From the NCBI GenBank assembly GCA_963377175.1, contig CAUJNA010000170.1, positions 1 to 64,000 on the forward strand: a stretch of DNA of 64,000 nucleotides. The letters run 5' to 3'. Shown piece by piece: positions 36,701 through 48,700 of this stretch. Position 1 is the first letter of the stretch. Every line of letters starts with the position of its first letter. The translations under genes were made by a program, and so were the position numbers. The stretch comes from Effrenium voratum. Taxonomy: Eukaryota; Sar; Dinophyceae; Suessiales; Symbiodiniaceae. The notes beneath the pieces are model-generated. The model searched no databases. It was not told where the DNA came from and saw only the letters and a list, made by a program, of their open reading frames with translations.

Positions 36701-39700
36701 GAGGGAATTGGAGCAAGATCAGGCGCGCACGTGACCAGGTAGAGCAGTGCCAATCATGTCTAAACGACTTAATTGAGCACGCGCTGAACACGGAGTTTTC
36801 CGTAGGCATTTTCATACAGCCAAATACCTGGATTGCTAATCGCGATGTTCTTGTCAAGCTTGGCGTAAACCGCTATAGCCGTGTTGTACACTATTGCTCA
36901 TGTCTTGTAAATAAAGATCATGTGCATGCATTGACATTAATTTGTATTTCACGACATGTGAACTCTTTCCCAGTTTTCAAATGCAACAGGATGTATCGCA
37001 CTACACGTGTTGATCCTCTTGTGCATGACTTAGTTGTAAAATATGCGACCCGCGCTGCTCTTCAAACAGCCTTGAACTGAGTAGGCTTGTTGGACATCAT
37101 TCACAACAGCATTAGTCATGCTGCAATAACTAACGCAAATTCGCGACATTAGTTCAGGCACATTCGCCTCGATTTGATGGTTTGTGTTTGTGTCATTTTC
37201 CGCTCGGGTGGGCATGTCCATAGGGTAGCTTTGCAGTTTCATGTGTAGTGATGTAGCAGGGTTGTTGTCAACGCACGACTGTTTATCATAGGTACGACCA
37301 TATTCGGTCTTATGCCAGGGGAAATTGCCCCTTCGTACCCATAGAGATGGCACCCAAGGTTTACACACCTTTGGATGTGGAAGGTTTCCCTGTTTTCGGG
37401 GTATCTTCCGTGGTATTCTTTGTTTTAGTGGTACCCTACCGCTTCCCGGGCGCAAACTCGCGCCATGGCAGCGGCTGCATCCGCGGCCGGCGGAATGGCG
37501 GGCGCTGCCCCGCGCTCGAGAGGTTCATCTTTGGCGGCGCGGCAGCAGGCGGACTATATGAACCCTAACTGCGCCTACACCTTTTGTCCGCTTCCAGCGG
37601 AAGCCAAATCACTCAGCCAATGCGCTTTCAGATGAGAGGCCTACTCGGCTATCGGAAAATCTTAGAATTTGCTACCCGCACTTGACGGCAAAGTCCGATC
37701 AGTACGGTTATCGCACCACTGCTGAGACGCAGTTGGTGCAAGTCAAGGACGGTGTCAAGGACCCTCAGGTTGTCGGTGCCTTTTCCGGCATTTTCAACCT
37801 ACTGGAGGGATTTGACACGGGCATGATTGGGGACAAGTCTTTCGTCCCGGCCATCAAGAAATACCGTCGCCTACGCGTGGCTGGTATTCTCCAGGCCATG
37901 CTTCTAGGTGAAGTGGAGCTGAGTGACCAAAGCGTCTACACGGCTGCCATAATCATCTGCGAGGCAATGCCGCGCGAGCCCGAGCTCCACTGCGAGCCAA
38001 CTCGGAACTCGCTGATCGAAATGACATTGTCTACCGCCGTTTCCCCTTCACTGGTTCCCCGAGGCGGGAACTGGCTGTACGAGATGGCGAAGGTCGACTC
38101 ACGCTGGCAGACCTTTTTCCAAGCGGCGAATAAAAATGTTATTCGCGCCATGCAGGCGGCCGTTGTAAAGGGTAGGAGAGATATGCCCTCGAATGTACAG
38201 CCGGCAGGAGCCGAGGAGGCATTCAAGGCCTGGGCATACCAGCGCCCAACTGCCCTTTGTACCCCACCCAAGGCGGTGGTTGGGTATATGAAGGCAATTC
38301 ATTGCATCTCGGCCGATGCGCTGACAAAGATGCAAACGGTCAATGCACATGCTTTTGAAGTAGGATCCATGTGCAAGGAGATTGAGGCCTTGTGGTGCTC
38401 CTATGACGATTTTGTGGATTTCATCACGGATGAAATAGGGATTCCCCCCACCATATTTCACCTGATTGACTGGAAACGCGCTAAGCCGCTTACCATGCCG
38501 AGCAAGGAAATCGGGGATTGGCACGCCGGTGATCCCGTGCTTGAACGCGACGGGTATCTAGTGTTCCCGATGCGGCACTGCACAGAGCTCAATGCAGCCA
38601 GCATGCACGAGAGATGGGTTCATGGAACACAATTCTCTTCCCTATGGAACATATTGGGCCATGGGAATGCCGTTGCATCGCTCGGAGATGCCGACACGCT
38701 AACAGGCGTGTGGACATCGACGAAGCCCGTTTGTCTTGAGAGTTATTACTCTTGTCTCAGCCATATTGGCCTGGGCGTAACCGTCCGTCTGGCACTTTTG
38801 CTACGCCCTCTCGGTAAGAACGCCCACGAGGCGTACAAGCATACTGAGAAGGGGCCTGCACACCAACGCGTGATAAGGCAATTCCGCGTTCGTGTCGAGG
38901 CAATCGCTCTCAAAGAAGAGACGATTGGTGAAGGGACGTCTGCTGTGGCGGGGAACTTGCTGTCGCATAACCCTGCCACGCACCTTTGGAACCCTGTGCT
39001 TGAGGTAAACCCTCATTCGGCAGAGGTCGGATGGATACGTCACGGCGCCAACCGCGTAGCGCTGACCATTGGGGCGGAAATTCCCGCCGGGTCGGTGGCA
39101 CGTGAGGCGTCGGTTCCCCCGGCCAAGCCCGGCGGCGAGGTGGACTTTAAGTTCTTTCCCCAGGAGATCCGCGAAGTCGGCGAGGTACGATGCTGCCCGC
39201 TGTTCGAAACCTGGGAGCACTATGTTCCCGCATCGGAAGGAAAGTTCTTTCCATTGGCTGGCGGCCTTCCCTTTTCAGGGGCTGCAAAGCTCATGTACCA
39301 TGTGCCAGGGCACGCGGTAGCGGCGCTGGCCAACGCAGCCACTCAATGCAGTGAGTTCATGAGCGCGATCAGCGGTAACATCTACCCTGATCGTCAGGAC
39401 CGCCAACCGTATGAGCTTGTGCGGGAGATGTGGGAATCATGGGCGTTCAGTGTCCGGGCGTACATTATTTCCATGATTTGGCCCGTAACGGCGATGGAAT
39501 ACGCCGGCTGCGAGGGGCCGGACAATTTGGGGTTCGTTCTCACAATGCTGGGATACGTCAACCCCTCCGCTGCGGCTGGCCTATGCGCCGAGCTGCTAAG
39601 CGGATGCAAGCCAAACAAGGTCTCTTACATAGGTGTAGAGGGATCTCGTGTTGTGGTGCTGGTTGGACCCTCACACTGGGTTACCGGCAGCGCGGGTCAG

Positions 39701-42700
39701 TCCATTACTGAAGCAAAGCTTCAGGAGCAGTGGACGACCATCCGGACAAAGCTCCCGGCCAAAACCGGCGAATACGCGCTGGAGGTCGTGGAGATTGAGG
39801 AGGAGACCTCAGTAGCTGAGCTCCTCCGTACCGTGGTCAGCCAGAAACTAGCTGACCCGGTACATGCAGGTGCTCCTGCGGGCGCTAAAGATGATATATT
39901 CATCATCTTTACCAAATGCCTGTGGCTGACCGAATGGCGCAAGTCCGAAAACACGTATGGTCCCAGCCCCGATGCGGGTAGGATCATCGATGAAAACATC
40001 GATGCCATGAAGGCGTTCGCCAATAAGGGCGGCCGGAGCCAGGCACCGACGATAATCTTGTCGGGTCCGGGCATCGTTTGGCATGGGACAGCCATGCAGG
40101 AGGTCGCAACCACGTTTTTCATGAAGTGCCGCGACGCCGGTTTCCCAGCCTACCCATCCAACGCGATGTGGTTCGGCTGCTCAAAGAAGAGCCTAAACGG
40201 CGGCGTTGTCGGTCTCGAAAGAGGCGGACACCAGTTTATGGGTCTTGTCTCGGCGTTCACCGACCTGGTGTGTCTGCTGAGGCGTGAGTACTCAATGAGT
40301 GACGAGGTCCGGGAAGCCCTGGCCCTTGCTCTGGATTTCTTGGTAGAACAGGAGCTTCTGATGAAACCATCGGAGTCATATCTGAGCGCTGCAAAGCAGT
40401 GCGGAGTCGGGGCAGGCCTCACACCGGTCGACCGGTGGTCCTCATCTGAGGATGCGCCATGGGCGGAGGTAATCTCTGCTCCTAGAACGATGTCGAGTGG
40501 CCCATGCGCCACAAGCCGTGTGTCGTCGGCCAAAGCGCCTGCCGCGGCCGATGCAAGAGCGTCTGAGCAGCAGTCTGCTCCTCGCCCCAACGCGGGAAAT
40601 GGGCCACAGACAATGGCTCAGCGCGTCCGGTCCTCGACGCCGCCCGCAACGGGGAGGCAGAGGCTGGGCCAAGCAATGGCCGATTTCGGCCAGTCGGCCG
40701 CAAGTCGCGGTCTCTCGCCGGCTGTTTGCGGCAATCAGAGGGGAACAATACCTGCAAAGCCAGCGCAGGCGTGCGGGTATAGCCCGACCACGACTGGTGG
40801 TCCGTCTAAAACAGGCGGCCACAGAATAGATTTGAAGCCTGCTACCGGGAAGCAGTTGTTGAAGGCTAAGCCTGATCCTCCCGAGCTTCCCAAGGACGCG
40901 TACTCCGATGACTTTCCGTCCCTGTCCAAGCGCGAAGCCGCTAACAGATGGAGAGGTGGGGCCGCAAGGGGTCCCAGCTGCGCGCCACCTAAGGTGGGAG
41001 GGTCGTTGCCGTGCCTGTCTTCGGCCGCTGGCCCTCCGCCAAAGGGTGCCGCTCCTTGTGCTAAGGGACCCGAGGTCAAAGCACCTGAGGTCACGGGCCC
41101 ACCCGTGCCTAAAGCGGGAGGTGCTGACGCACCGACCGATGGGGGTTCGGGGGGATGCGCTCCCGCGAATAGCGAGATCACCTCGGCCCGAGGTTCCACC
41201 GCGGAAGGCAGTGAAGAGCCCCCCGGCTAGCCTGTCTGAGCCGGCGAAGCCTAACCAGGCGGAGCCGCCACCTAAGCGTGGGGACAGCGTTCCAGATGTC
41301 GCTGGTGGGGATAATCCTCAACCAGGAGACAGCACTCCGTCCCTGTCGACCGATGCGTCGATGGGGATGGCTTCCCATCCCGAAGCATCCATACCCGTTG
41401 GTCAGGATGTACAGCCCGAACTTGCGGATGCAGGCGGGGCCAAAAGGGCTTCACCCAGCCAAGGCGCTGCGGGTGGAGACAATGATGGGGACGGCGATGG
41501 GGCGGAGGGAGATTCCCCTACCTCCCCTGCCGATGAGCTCCCGGGCCGCGACGATCCTATGGATGGGAGCGGGACTGGTGGGGATGGTGGACCCGATCCA
41601 CCCGATGGCGACGATGATCCGTCTGAACCCGGAGACCATGAAACTGGTCCGGATTCGGAATATTATGCGCCCGCTGAAAGCGCGGATGCCTGCATCGCAG
41701 TGCACTACCTGTTCCGGAGAGCAGGTTACCCGCCAGCGTTGGCGGCGTGGAGGAACGGGGCCTGGCCAAGGCGCCTTCTTTACCCTATTCAGGCTAATTC
41801 CATTGAGGATGCCCTCGCTCTACCTCTGTGGCAAGGCCTGTCAGAGGATGAGTTTTTCCAGCTGCTGGACAATGCTTCAGCAACTGATCGTCGCTTCGGC
41901 GAGTACGACTGGGATTTCCTGTCAAAGGCCATTATGTCTGACACGATGAATGCCGATGAAATTCATCACGCGGGAGCCAAAGCGCTTGCTGATTGGGCTG
42001 AGGAGAACCTTGGGCCATTGTCGATTGGCCCTCGGTCGGACCTGGTCGCACGGTTTAATCAGATGCAGACCGAGGGGAGGCATCCAAACAGGGAATCGGC
42101 AAATGAGTCTAGTGTCGGCTCAGGGAAACAATATGTTCCCCGTCCTCCGCTGGAGGATCAGCCGAACTCGAACCAGATCTCCGCCGACGTATTCCGCGGT
42201 CGGGAAATCCGTTTGGGGCTCACTATGCCTGACTCCCAAAGCGGAGATGATGAGCTCAGCGCGCAGGACGCAACGTGGAACGTTGAATACTGCGACTTTT
42301 ACAAGGCCGCCGCGAATCTGTGGCGTGCAAGATCATGCTTGCGCGAAGCCGCAGGATGCATGATTGAAACTGGGTATATTCACCCTCAGATGGCTGCGGC
42401 CATTGCGGCGACCGAAAAGGTCGAAAGATTTTGTAATGTTCTTCGGGCTGCCAACCGCTACGCCGGTTTAGGCACGTATCGATTCAATGAAATCGTGGGC
42501 AGGAATCTGCTCAATGGATACGACGGCTGGAGAACACCTCCGAGGGAGGATGACCATCCCGAGTTCCTTGCTCGGGAAGTTGAGGACGTTTTCCGTTCCT
42601 ATTGCGCGGGCCTTTTGAGGTCTGAAAGCTTCGACCTCAAGTCCTGCGTAATTGAACCGGAGTCGGAGCCCAAGGCGGAGCCGGCTCCCAAAATGAAGCC

Positions 42701-45700
42701 ACCTCCTCCATCTCTGTCGGCCAGTAAGGGCCTTCCTAGGCGATCGGCGCCTGCTGTCCATACTGGGTCGGCACACACCGCCAAGCGTCCGCGAGAGGCT
42801 GGCGGTTGGGAACGTGCAGATCCCAGGGCATTATTACGGCAAAGCCCGTACCAAGGAATCCCCTGTTCAACCCTCTGAACCGCCAATGGGCGGAGCAAGG
42901 GGGAGCGCACAGCCGTCCGAAATGGATGTGGACAAGGAGGGGAATAAGGGTGACGAGAAGAAGGACAAAGCGGCCAATGAGGCTGCTGTAGCGTCAAAGA
43001 GCGCAAAGCCGCATCCGGCGAAAGCGTCGCGTCCCGAGGCCCTAAGCGGCTCGTTGGATGTGACACTAATCAGCGACGTACGGGAGCGTGATCGGGATAT
43101 TTCCGATGACGAGTATTCCCCTACGAACGTGTGCATGTTTCCAGAATCATGGGAGGGCGCCATGCCGACCTCCGTGATTGACAAGGCCGGAGGCTTTGAG
43201 CAGTTTAGGAACGAGCTCATGAGGATCCAGAGAGTCCTGGATTCTCCGGCGTTGGTCGACCTTGGTAAGGTCGATCTGGACGCTCTGGGCGAGCCGCCCA
43301 AGGAGTACGTCTCGGATGAAGATCACGAGAGTTATGTAGACGATGATGGAATGGGTCCATATGTGGACAAATTCTCATCAATGGGTGACCGCGACCTAGT
43401 GCCCTCAAAGCAGGAGCCGCCTTACTATGAGGCAAAGGCGTGGCGCACCACTGAAGAAGAAATTGAAAGGATGAAGAACCTTTTTCCATTCTTTCGTGCC
43501 GAAAATTATCGGCTTATGTCTGCGAGTACTGGTCCCATAGGTACCAAGTCGCACGTACAGGGCGTCCTCCCAACAGGTGCGTCGTTGGAAGAGGCACTGA
43601 TGGCTAAGCCCGGTGTGTGCCCGATTACGAGCACCTACAACCTCACATACGAGGGTGAAGAGGTTGTGATTGATGCACAGGGCGGGATAGCAGGCAGAAT
43701 CGCCTGTCCTGCCGGAAATGACATCTTCCATTTTTTCCCCGAAATTAGGGATGTGTCGGCGTTTGTTGGACGAAGCTCCAGGGAATCGCAAATGCTGCTA
43801 GAAGTTTTGTCGGGCAACACTGACCCTACGCGGTTAAACGTGAAGCCCGGTGAGCAGCCTCCCTTCTTGTTTGGGACGGTTCCAGACATTCTGGGAGGTT
43901 GGATGTCAATGACTCTGATCTCAACGCTACTTGAGGCCCTATACGGGATCCACAAGTGCACGAGTGTCGAGGTAGCGACCTGGGCGGGTGCTCTCGCAAA
44001 GGAAAGCCCATCGTACCCTCCAGTCGAGCTCCTAATACGGACAGTCTGGAGGACAGATGGCACGAGTGTGCGCCCGAATGAGGTGCTTTTTGCGCGGTCC
44101 ACCCTAATCGGGAGGGACGTGCCGTTCAAAGTTTTCAAGCGTTGGGCACTGCGTGACCGAACGCCTATGGGGCCTTTGCTTAGGCCGATGGGAGCAGCAG
44201 AAGTCCCTTATACGGGATACGTGCTGCTGACGATGGCCGAGTATCGGTCCGCCCTCAAAACGAGGTGCATCCGGAGGCCTGGCAAATTCGCCATCACAGT
44301 TTTCCCCATGCGACCTGAGCAGGTCTGCAGGGGGGAGATCATGATTGGGATGGAGGGCGCAAAGGTGCCTTTCCTCAAGTTGCCCAGCCCCAATAATGAG
44401 GGCGAATTTTATGTTGACGACCGCGTCAAATACATGGACAAGCGCCATGTCGTTGTGGCCGTTGACCTAAAGTGGATGGCCATCGAGGAAGCCGCCGGCA
44501 TCTACAAAACCCGACGCGGTTTGATCGCCGTGCGGGAAGAGATACATGCGCCATTCTGGCGCGCATGCTATCTGCATCAGGAAGGGGATGTAATATACAT
44601 CCGCCCCTGGGCGGTCCGTGAGTTGAATGTTCAGGGACCGCGGAGAGGGGTGTCATTTTCATGGGACAATGCTCCCATGCATGACTACTGGTGCCCTCGG
44701 TGCGCGCATTTGAACATGTATGGCACCATTCTATGCAATGGTTGCCATCTGCCGATTTTCTATCGTGAATGGGTGCCAGGCACCGTCCGCGCTCTGGTTA
44801 AGCATGGACAGCCAATCTGGCTGAGCGAACTCAAAGCAGTCCGCCCCAGCAGCTGGCATGAAGGGGAGACCGACGCGTGGGCCCCTCTCATGGCATCGGT
44901 AAACCCGATTCGCGAGGTGGTCAGCTGCATGATCACCGGTTTGCGCTGCGCGCCGCATCTTGTGCACGTTCCCAATGCGGATATTGTGCAAGTTGCGTTT
45001 CAGGAGGTTGCAAAGGTCACCTCAAAGGACACTCACGCTTGTGTGCGGGCGAGTGATGAGGCTCTCGAGCGGTGGGTAGCGAAGCAGCTGCTCATCGAGG
45101 AGAGCAACACTGGCGTCTCGATTCCCGACAATATGTCTGTCATGGCATATTTAATCGAGCACCCGCAACAGGCGGCGCAATGGGGTCGTCATATGACGAG
45201 AAAGGGCAGTCTAAATTCAGCATTTGCCCTTTACCTCTCTGTGCATATCTTTGATGCCTACCGCATCGGGATTGAGGACGGGTATTTGGTTCCGCTGTAT
45301 GGCCTAGGCGCCTCACGCGCGGACATCATAATGTCGTTGGTACAGGCTGAGCGACGCCTCACGGACTTCAATACTGAAGATCCGAGTTTCGACGCTTCCA
45401 CTGTTCTTGATTGGAATATCGACTCTTTGCGGGCCAGTGGTGGATCCATCACGGCCCCAATTGAGTATGCTGAGGCATACATTTATGTCGAAGACAATAA
45501 GGTTGACATGGTCCCCGCTTCGCGGCGCGACGGCCAATGCGCCATTGTCTTTGCTGACCCGCCGGTTGGGAAGCACCACAGGCGGGCAGCCACTCCTAGG
45601 GGAGACCAACGGTCTGCTACCCCGCGACCTGAATCCAGGTCAAAGGGTGATCAGCAAAAGGGCAAAGCCCCTGCACAATCCTGGCCCAAGGGCGGAGGTC

Positions 45701-48700
45701 ACAAGGGTGACCAGTTCCCAGGAAAGGGTCACAAAGGTGATCAGTACAAAGGCAAGGGTGGCCAATACGGCTACCAACAAGGGCAGTTCGGTCGTGGCGG
45801 ATCCGCCAGATCGAGAACTCCCACTGGCGGGTATCAGCCTGATGCTCGCGGGTCGGGATACAAGGGTGCTCAGGCAGCCCCTTTCCCGTTCCCAAGTCCG
45901 ATGTACCCCGCTTTCCCAATGGGAGGGTACATGCAACAGCCAATGGCTGGCATGATGCCGCAAATGTGGCCTGGCGCAATGCCGCAGGGTTGGCAGCCGC
46001 ACATGCAGGGTGATCCCCGCGAGTTCGAGAATCCGAACTCGCCGCATACCCCTACCTGGGGTGCGGATGATGAGTTGGCCGAGACCGTGCCTCCTCCTCC
46101 TGGGGACTGGAACGTCAACAAGGGGAGGGGACGGCACGGCGGCGGACGACATCGGTGATACCTGATGTTCGTCTGCTTCCTTTGCGTGGCGGCGCCAACG
46201 CGCGCATGCCTTCATTCCGGAATTCACATAATGGACTATGCTCCTTGTAGTATTTCTGTGTTTGGGCTATTCGCCATTTCGGAATTCAACTGCATGCGCA
46301 GCTGTGCGCTATTCGCGCAGGCAGCGATTACCTGTCAGGTGTATGTCGCCGCAGCAAGGAAGTCATCCTCGGCGGCGTCTATGGCCGCTGGTGATCTGCT
46401 TTCTCCAGCACCGCTGCTGCTGCTGGTGATGGAGCTCATCAAGGTGCTGTGGTGAGGATCACGGATGCGCTGCACCGCTGCCGGTGAGGTCCTATTCGGA
46501 CCTGAACCGCTGATTGCAGCTGGTGGTGTTCCTACCGAAGGTCTTTGCGTGATCGCGCGCCTAGACGGTGCTAATTTAAAGACCGTGGTCTTGTGGTCGA
46601 AGCACCACGTTTCAACCAGTGGGCCAATGCGCCTAAATCATGAATTCAGGAAATAAATCCACTCGAACCTTACGGTTCGATGTGGTTGCAGTGCAAATGT
46701 ATTTTTATTTCATGCCTGCCATTCTGGAGTTGAATCTTTGTTTCTGTTTCTTTTTGCTTTCTCTTGTTTGATTTGGCTACCGGCGCGAATCCGCCCCATA
46801 CCCGTAATTCGGGGTGGTGGCGGGATCCGGGCACCAATGAGTGCCCGGGTATGGGGCCGCGAACCCTGGTAGCCTAATCGGCTCTGTTTTCTTTTTATTT
46901 GCTTTTCAACTTCAACATGGCCAATGCGCCCTTCCAAATTCACTCCTTCTCTTTGTACAGGCGAGGAAGGTGTTTTTGGGGGCATGTACTTTTATCATAG
47001 CATGTTTCATGCCGAAGCCCAACGCGGCTTTTGGCTCAAGCTTTTCAATCCGGCAACTAGCCCTTGCAATTTCGTCACCGCGCACTGCGGCACGTCACGC
47101 TCATCTTCGGCAAACAGTGCCGCTGCTGAGCGCTCGTGGTGGTGTTTCCGGTGGAGGTTGGTCGGGGGTTCTGGTTGGGGTTGGTGCGCATTTGGTTTGC
47201 TTTGCTTGCTTCGCTGCTTTGTTTGCCTGCTTGGGTTGCTGCTTTGTGCTTGCTTTCGGTTGTCTCTGCCCTTGCTGGGTTCATTCATCTTTTGGTTAAA
47301 GGCACCCTGTTTTGGTTCGTTGTTTGTGCCAGCCGGGGGCACCGCTTTGCCCTTGGGACTGGGGGACTTAAACAATCTCTTCTTGTTGGTGGGATTGGGC
47401 CTGTTTATTCTCTCCCGAAACTCTGTTTCAAACCCTTTCGCACACTTTCTACGCCCCAGTGGCCATCCTTGTCTTGGTCTGACCCTCTCAAAAGAAACAC
47501 GACGCGAGGAACCATGAAGCAACCAAGAACAAAAACAAACAGGAGGTATGTTTGGGGTTGACCGGGGGGGTTCACCCCACCCGATTTTGGGACTTTGTGG
47601 GAAAATTGGATTTTAGCACATCGGACCCGCATTCCCCCACCAAAAAAGAGGCTCACCTTGCACTGGCGGCAGGGTGTTCAGTTTACAATCCACCCTTTGA
47701 TGGGAACATAGGGGTTGATGAATATTCCTGGCCCCAAATGACCATGGGTAACTTTTCTCATATATCTTTGTAGTGGTTGTTCAACCTCTGATCATCCCAC
47801 GTATCACGGACCTTTTGATCAACCCCCATAGGTTCACCCTGAGGGGGGTTTCGGCCTGGCCGGAAGGGACGTTTTGGCCCGGACGGACAGGAGACGTTTC
47901 CTGTAGGTTTGGAGCTCCATTTCGGAGCCACGATGGAGGACAATACTGTGGATGGACGAAATCCTGCACCACTTTGAAACCATGGGAAGCCATTGGTTTC
48001 TTGGGTGGTGCAGGATTTCGTCCATCCACAGTAGGTCCATTCCAGGTGAGAAACGGCCCCGCAAAGAGGACACAAATTCAACTTCGGGCCAGTCAAGAAG
48101 CCACCCAAATACCAGCTGATTTACAGAGTTGCCTAAGTGGCTTTCGGATGTATCCTTTATGGGTTCCATAGGTGTTGAAATGGTTAGGTAACCCTTAGTA
48201 GTAAATGGGAAACCACCCTGTTCGAGGCAAGCTGAAACAAAGGCAAAGCCCAGGATTTGTTAGAACTTTGGTGGTTCCCAGCCATCCCCTTAGGTTTATA
48301 GGTTTTTGGTTGGTTTAGTGGTTGGGTTTCCATTTTACCCACAAGTTGTTTTTCCGTTTTTGGCCGGGATCAGTTTCTAGGTCCCCCAGCTAGGTGCCCT
48401 TTCTCACCACTTTTTTCGGAGAGGGTTCCTCTACTAAAATAGACTACAGAATTAAAGTTGGTACCCTTATTCTAACCTCTCTACTGGAGGACCTAGGTTT
48501 GGACAGCCCGGATTTGTTCGAACCACGGGCCCAAGTCTGTCAGGACCCAAAGGCGTTGGACATGTCGCACGGGGAGGGAAGGCGCCTCGACGCCTTCCAT
48601 GCCTTTACAGATGGGGCGCCCTTCATCCAGGGCCAGGAGACCCGATGCTTCTTGGGAGGTGTGTACTACGGTGGGTGGGCAAAACCCGTTCGCACCACTT

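Larger units (their letters stand above)
46159..46958 (+). other. 3' untranslated region of the retrotransposon
   Basis: Eight hundred nt without a convincing gene; a 96-codon frame at 46165-46455 starts just after the last stop but lacks recognisable character. Contains two copies of a CATTYCGGAATTCA motif (about 46213 and 46275), a 7-bp hairpin (46663-46680) and a long imperfect inverted repeat (46775-46874). Confidence 0.7.
24660..47442 (+). mobile_element. giant Ty1/copia-type LTR retrotransposon (22.8 kb)
   Basis: Complete element: 472-bp TG...CA LTRs with one C/T difference, 5-bp CACTT duplication, leader, Gag-like frames, protease, integrase, then reverse transcriptase and RNase H in Ty1/copia order, a second coding block, 3' UTR and a short purine tract before the 3' LTR. 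It is several times longer than ordinary copia elements (about 5 kb). All long frames are intact, and the near-identity of the LTRs implies a recent insertion. It lies in intron 7 of the SulP gene in the same orientation. Unusual contents are a methyltransferase-like domain, a dUTPase, a 260-residue tail after RNase H, and four further frames (37.4-46.2 kb). The frame changes at domain borders may be programmed. Confidence 0.95.
47448..48552 (+). other. intron 7, part downstream of the retrotransposon
   Basis: No coding sequence recognised until exon 8. Contains a perfect 29-bp hairpin (47944-48033), a TTTAGTGGTTGGG repeat near 48290-48370 and a family B repeat (48378-48497). Confidence 0.7.

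Noticed and set aside
37325..37568. Two short frames before the second block (78 and 73 codons)
   Set aside because: Biased composition; the frame starting at 37465 fits the continuation into ORF7b better.
37682..46158. Envelope gene in the second block
   Set aside because: No signal peptide, fusion peptide-like segment or transmembrane anchor is visible in any of the proteins.
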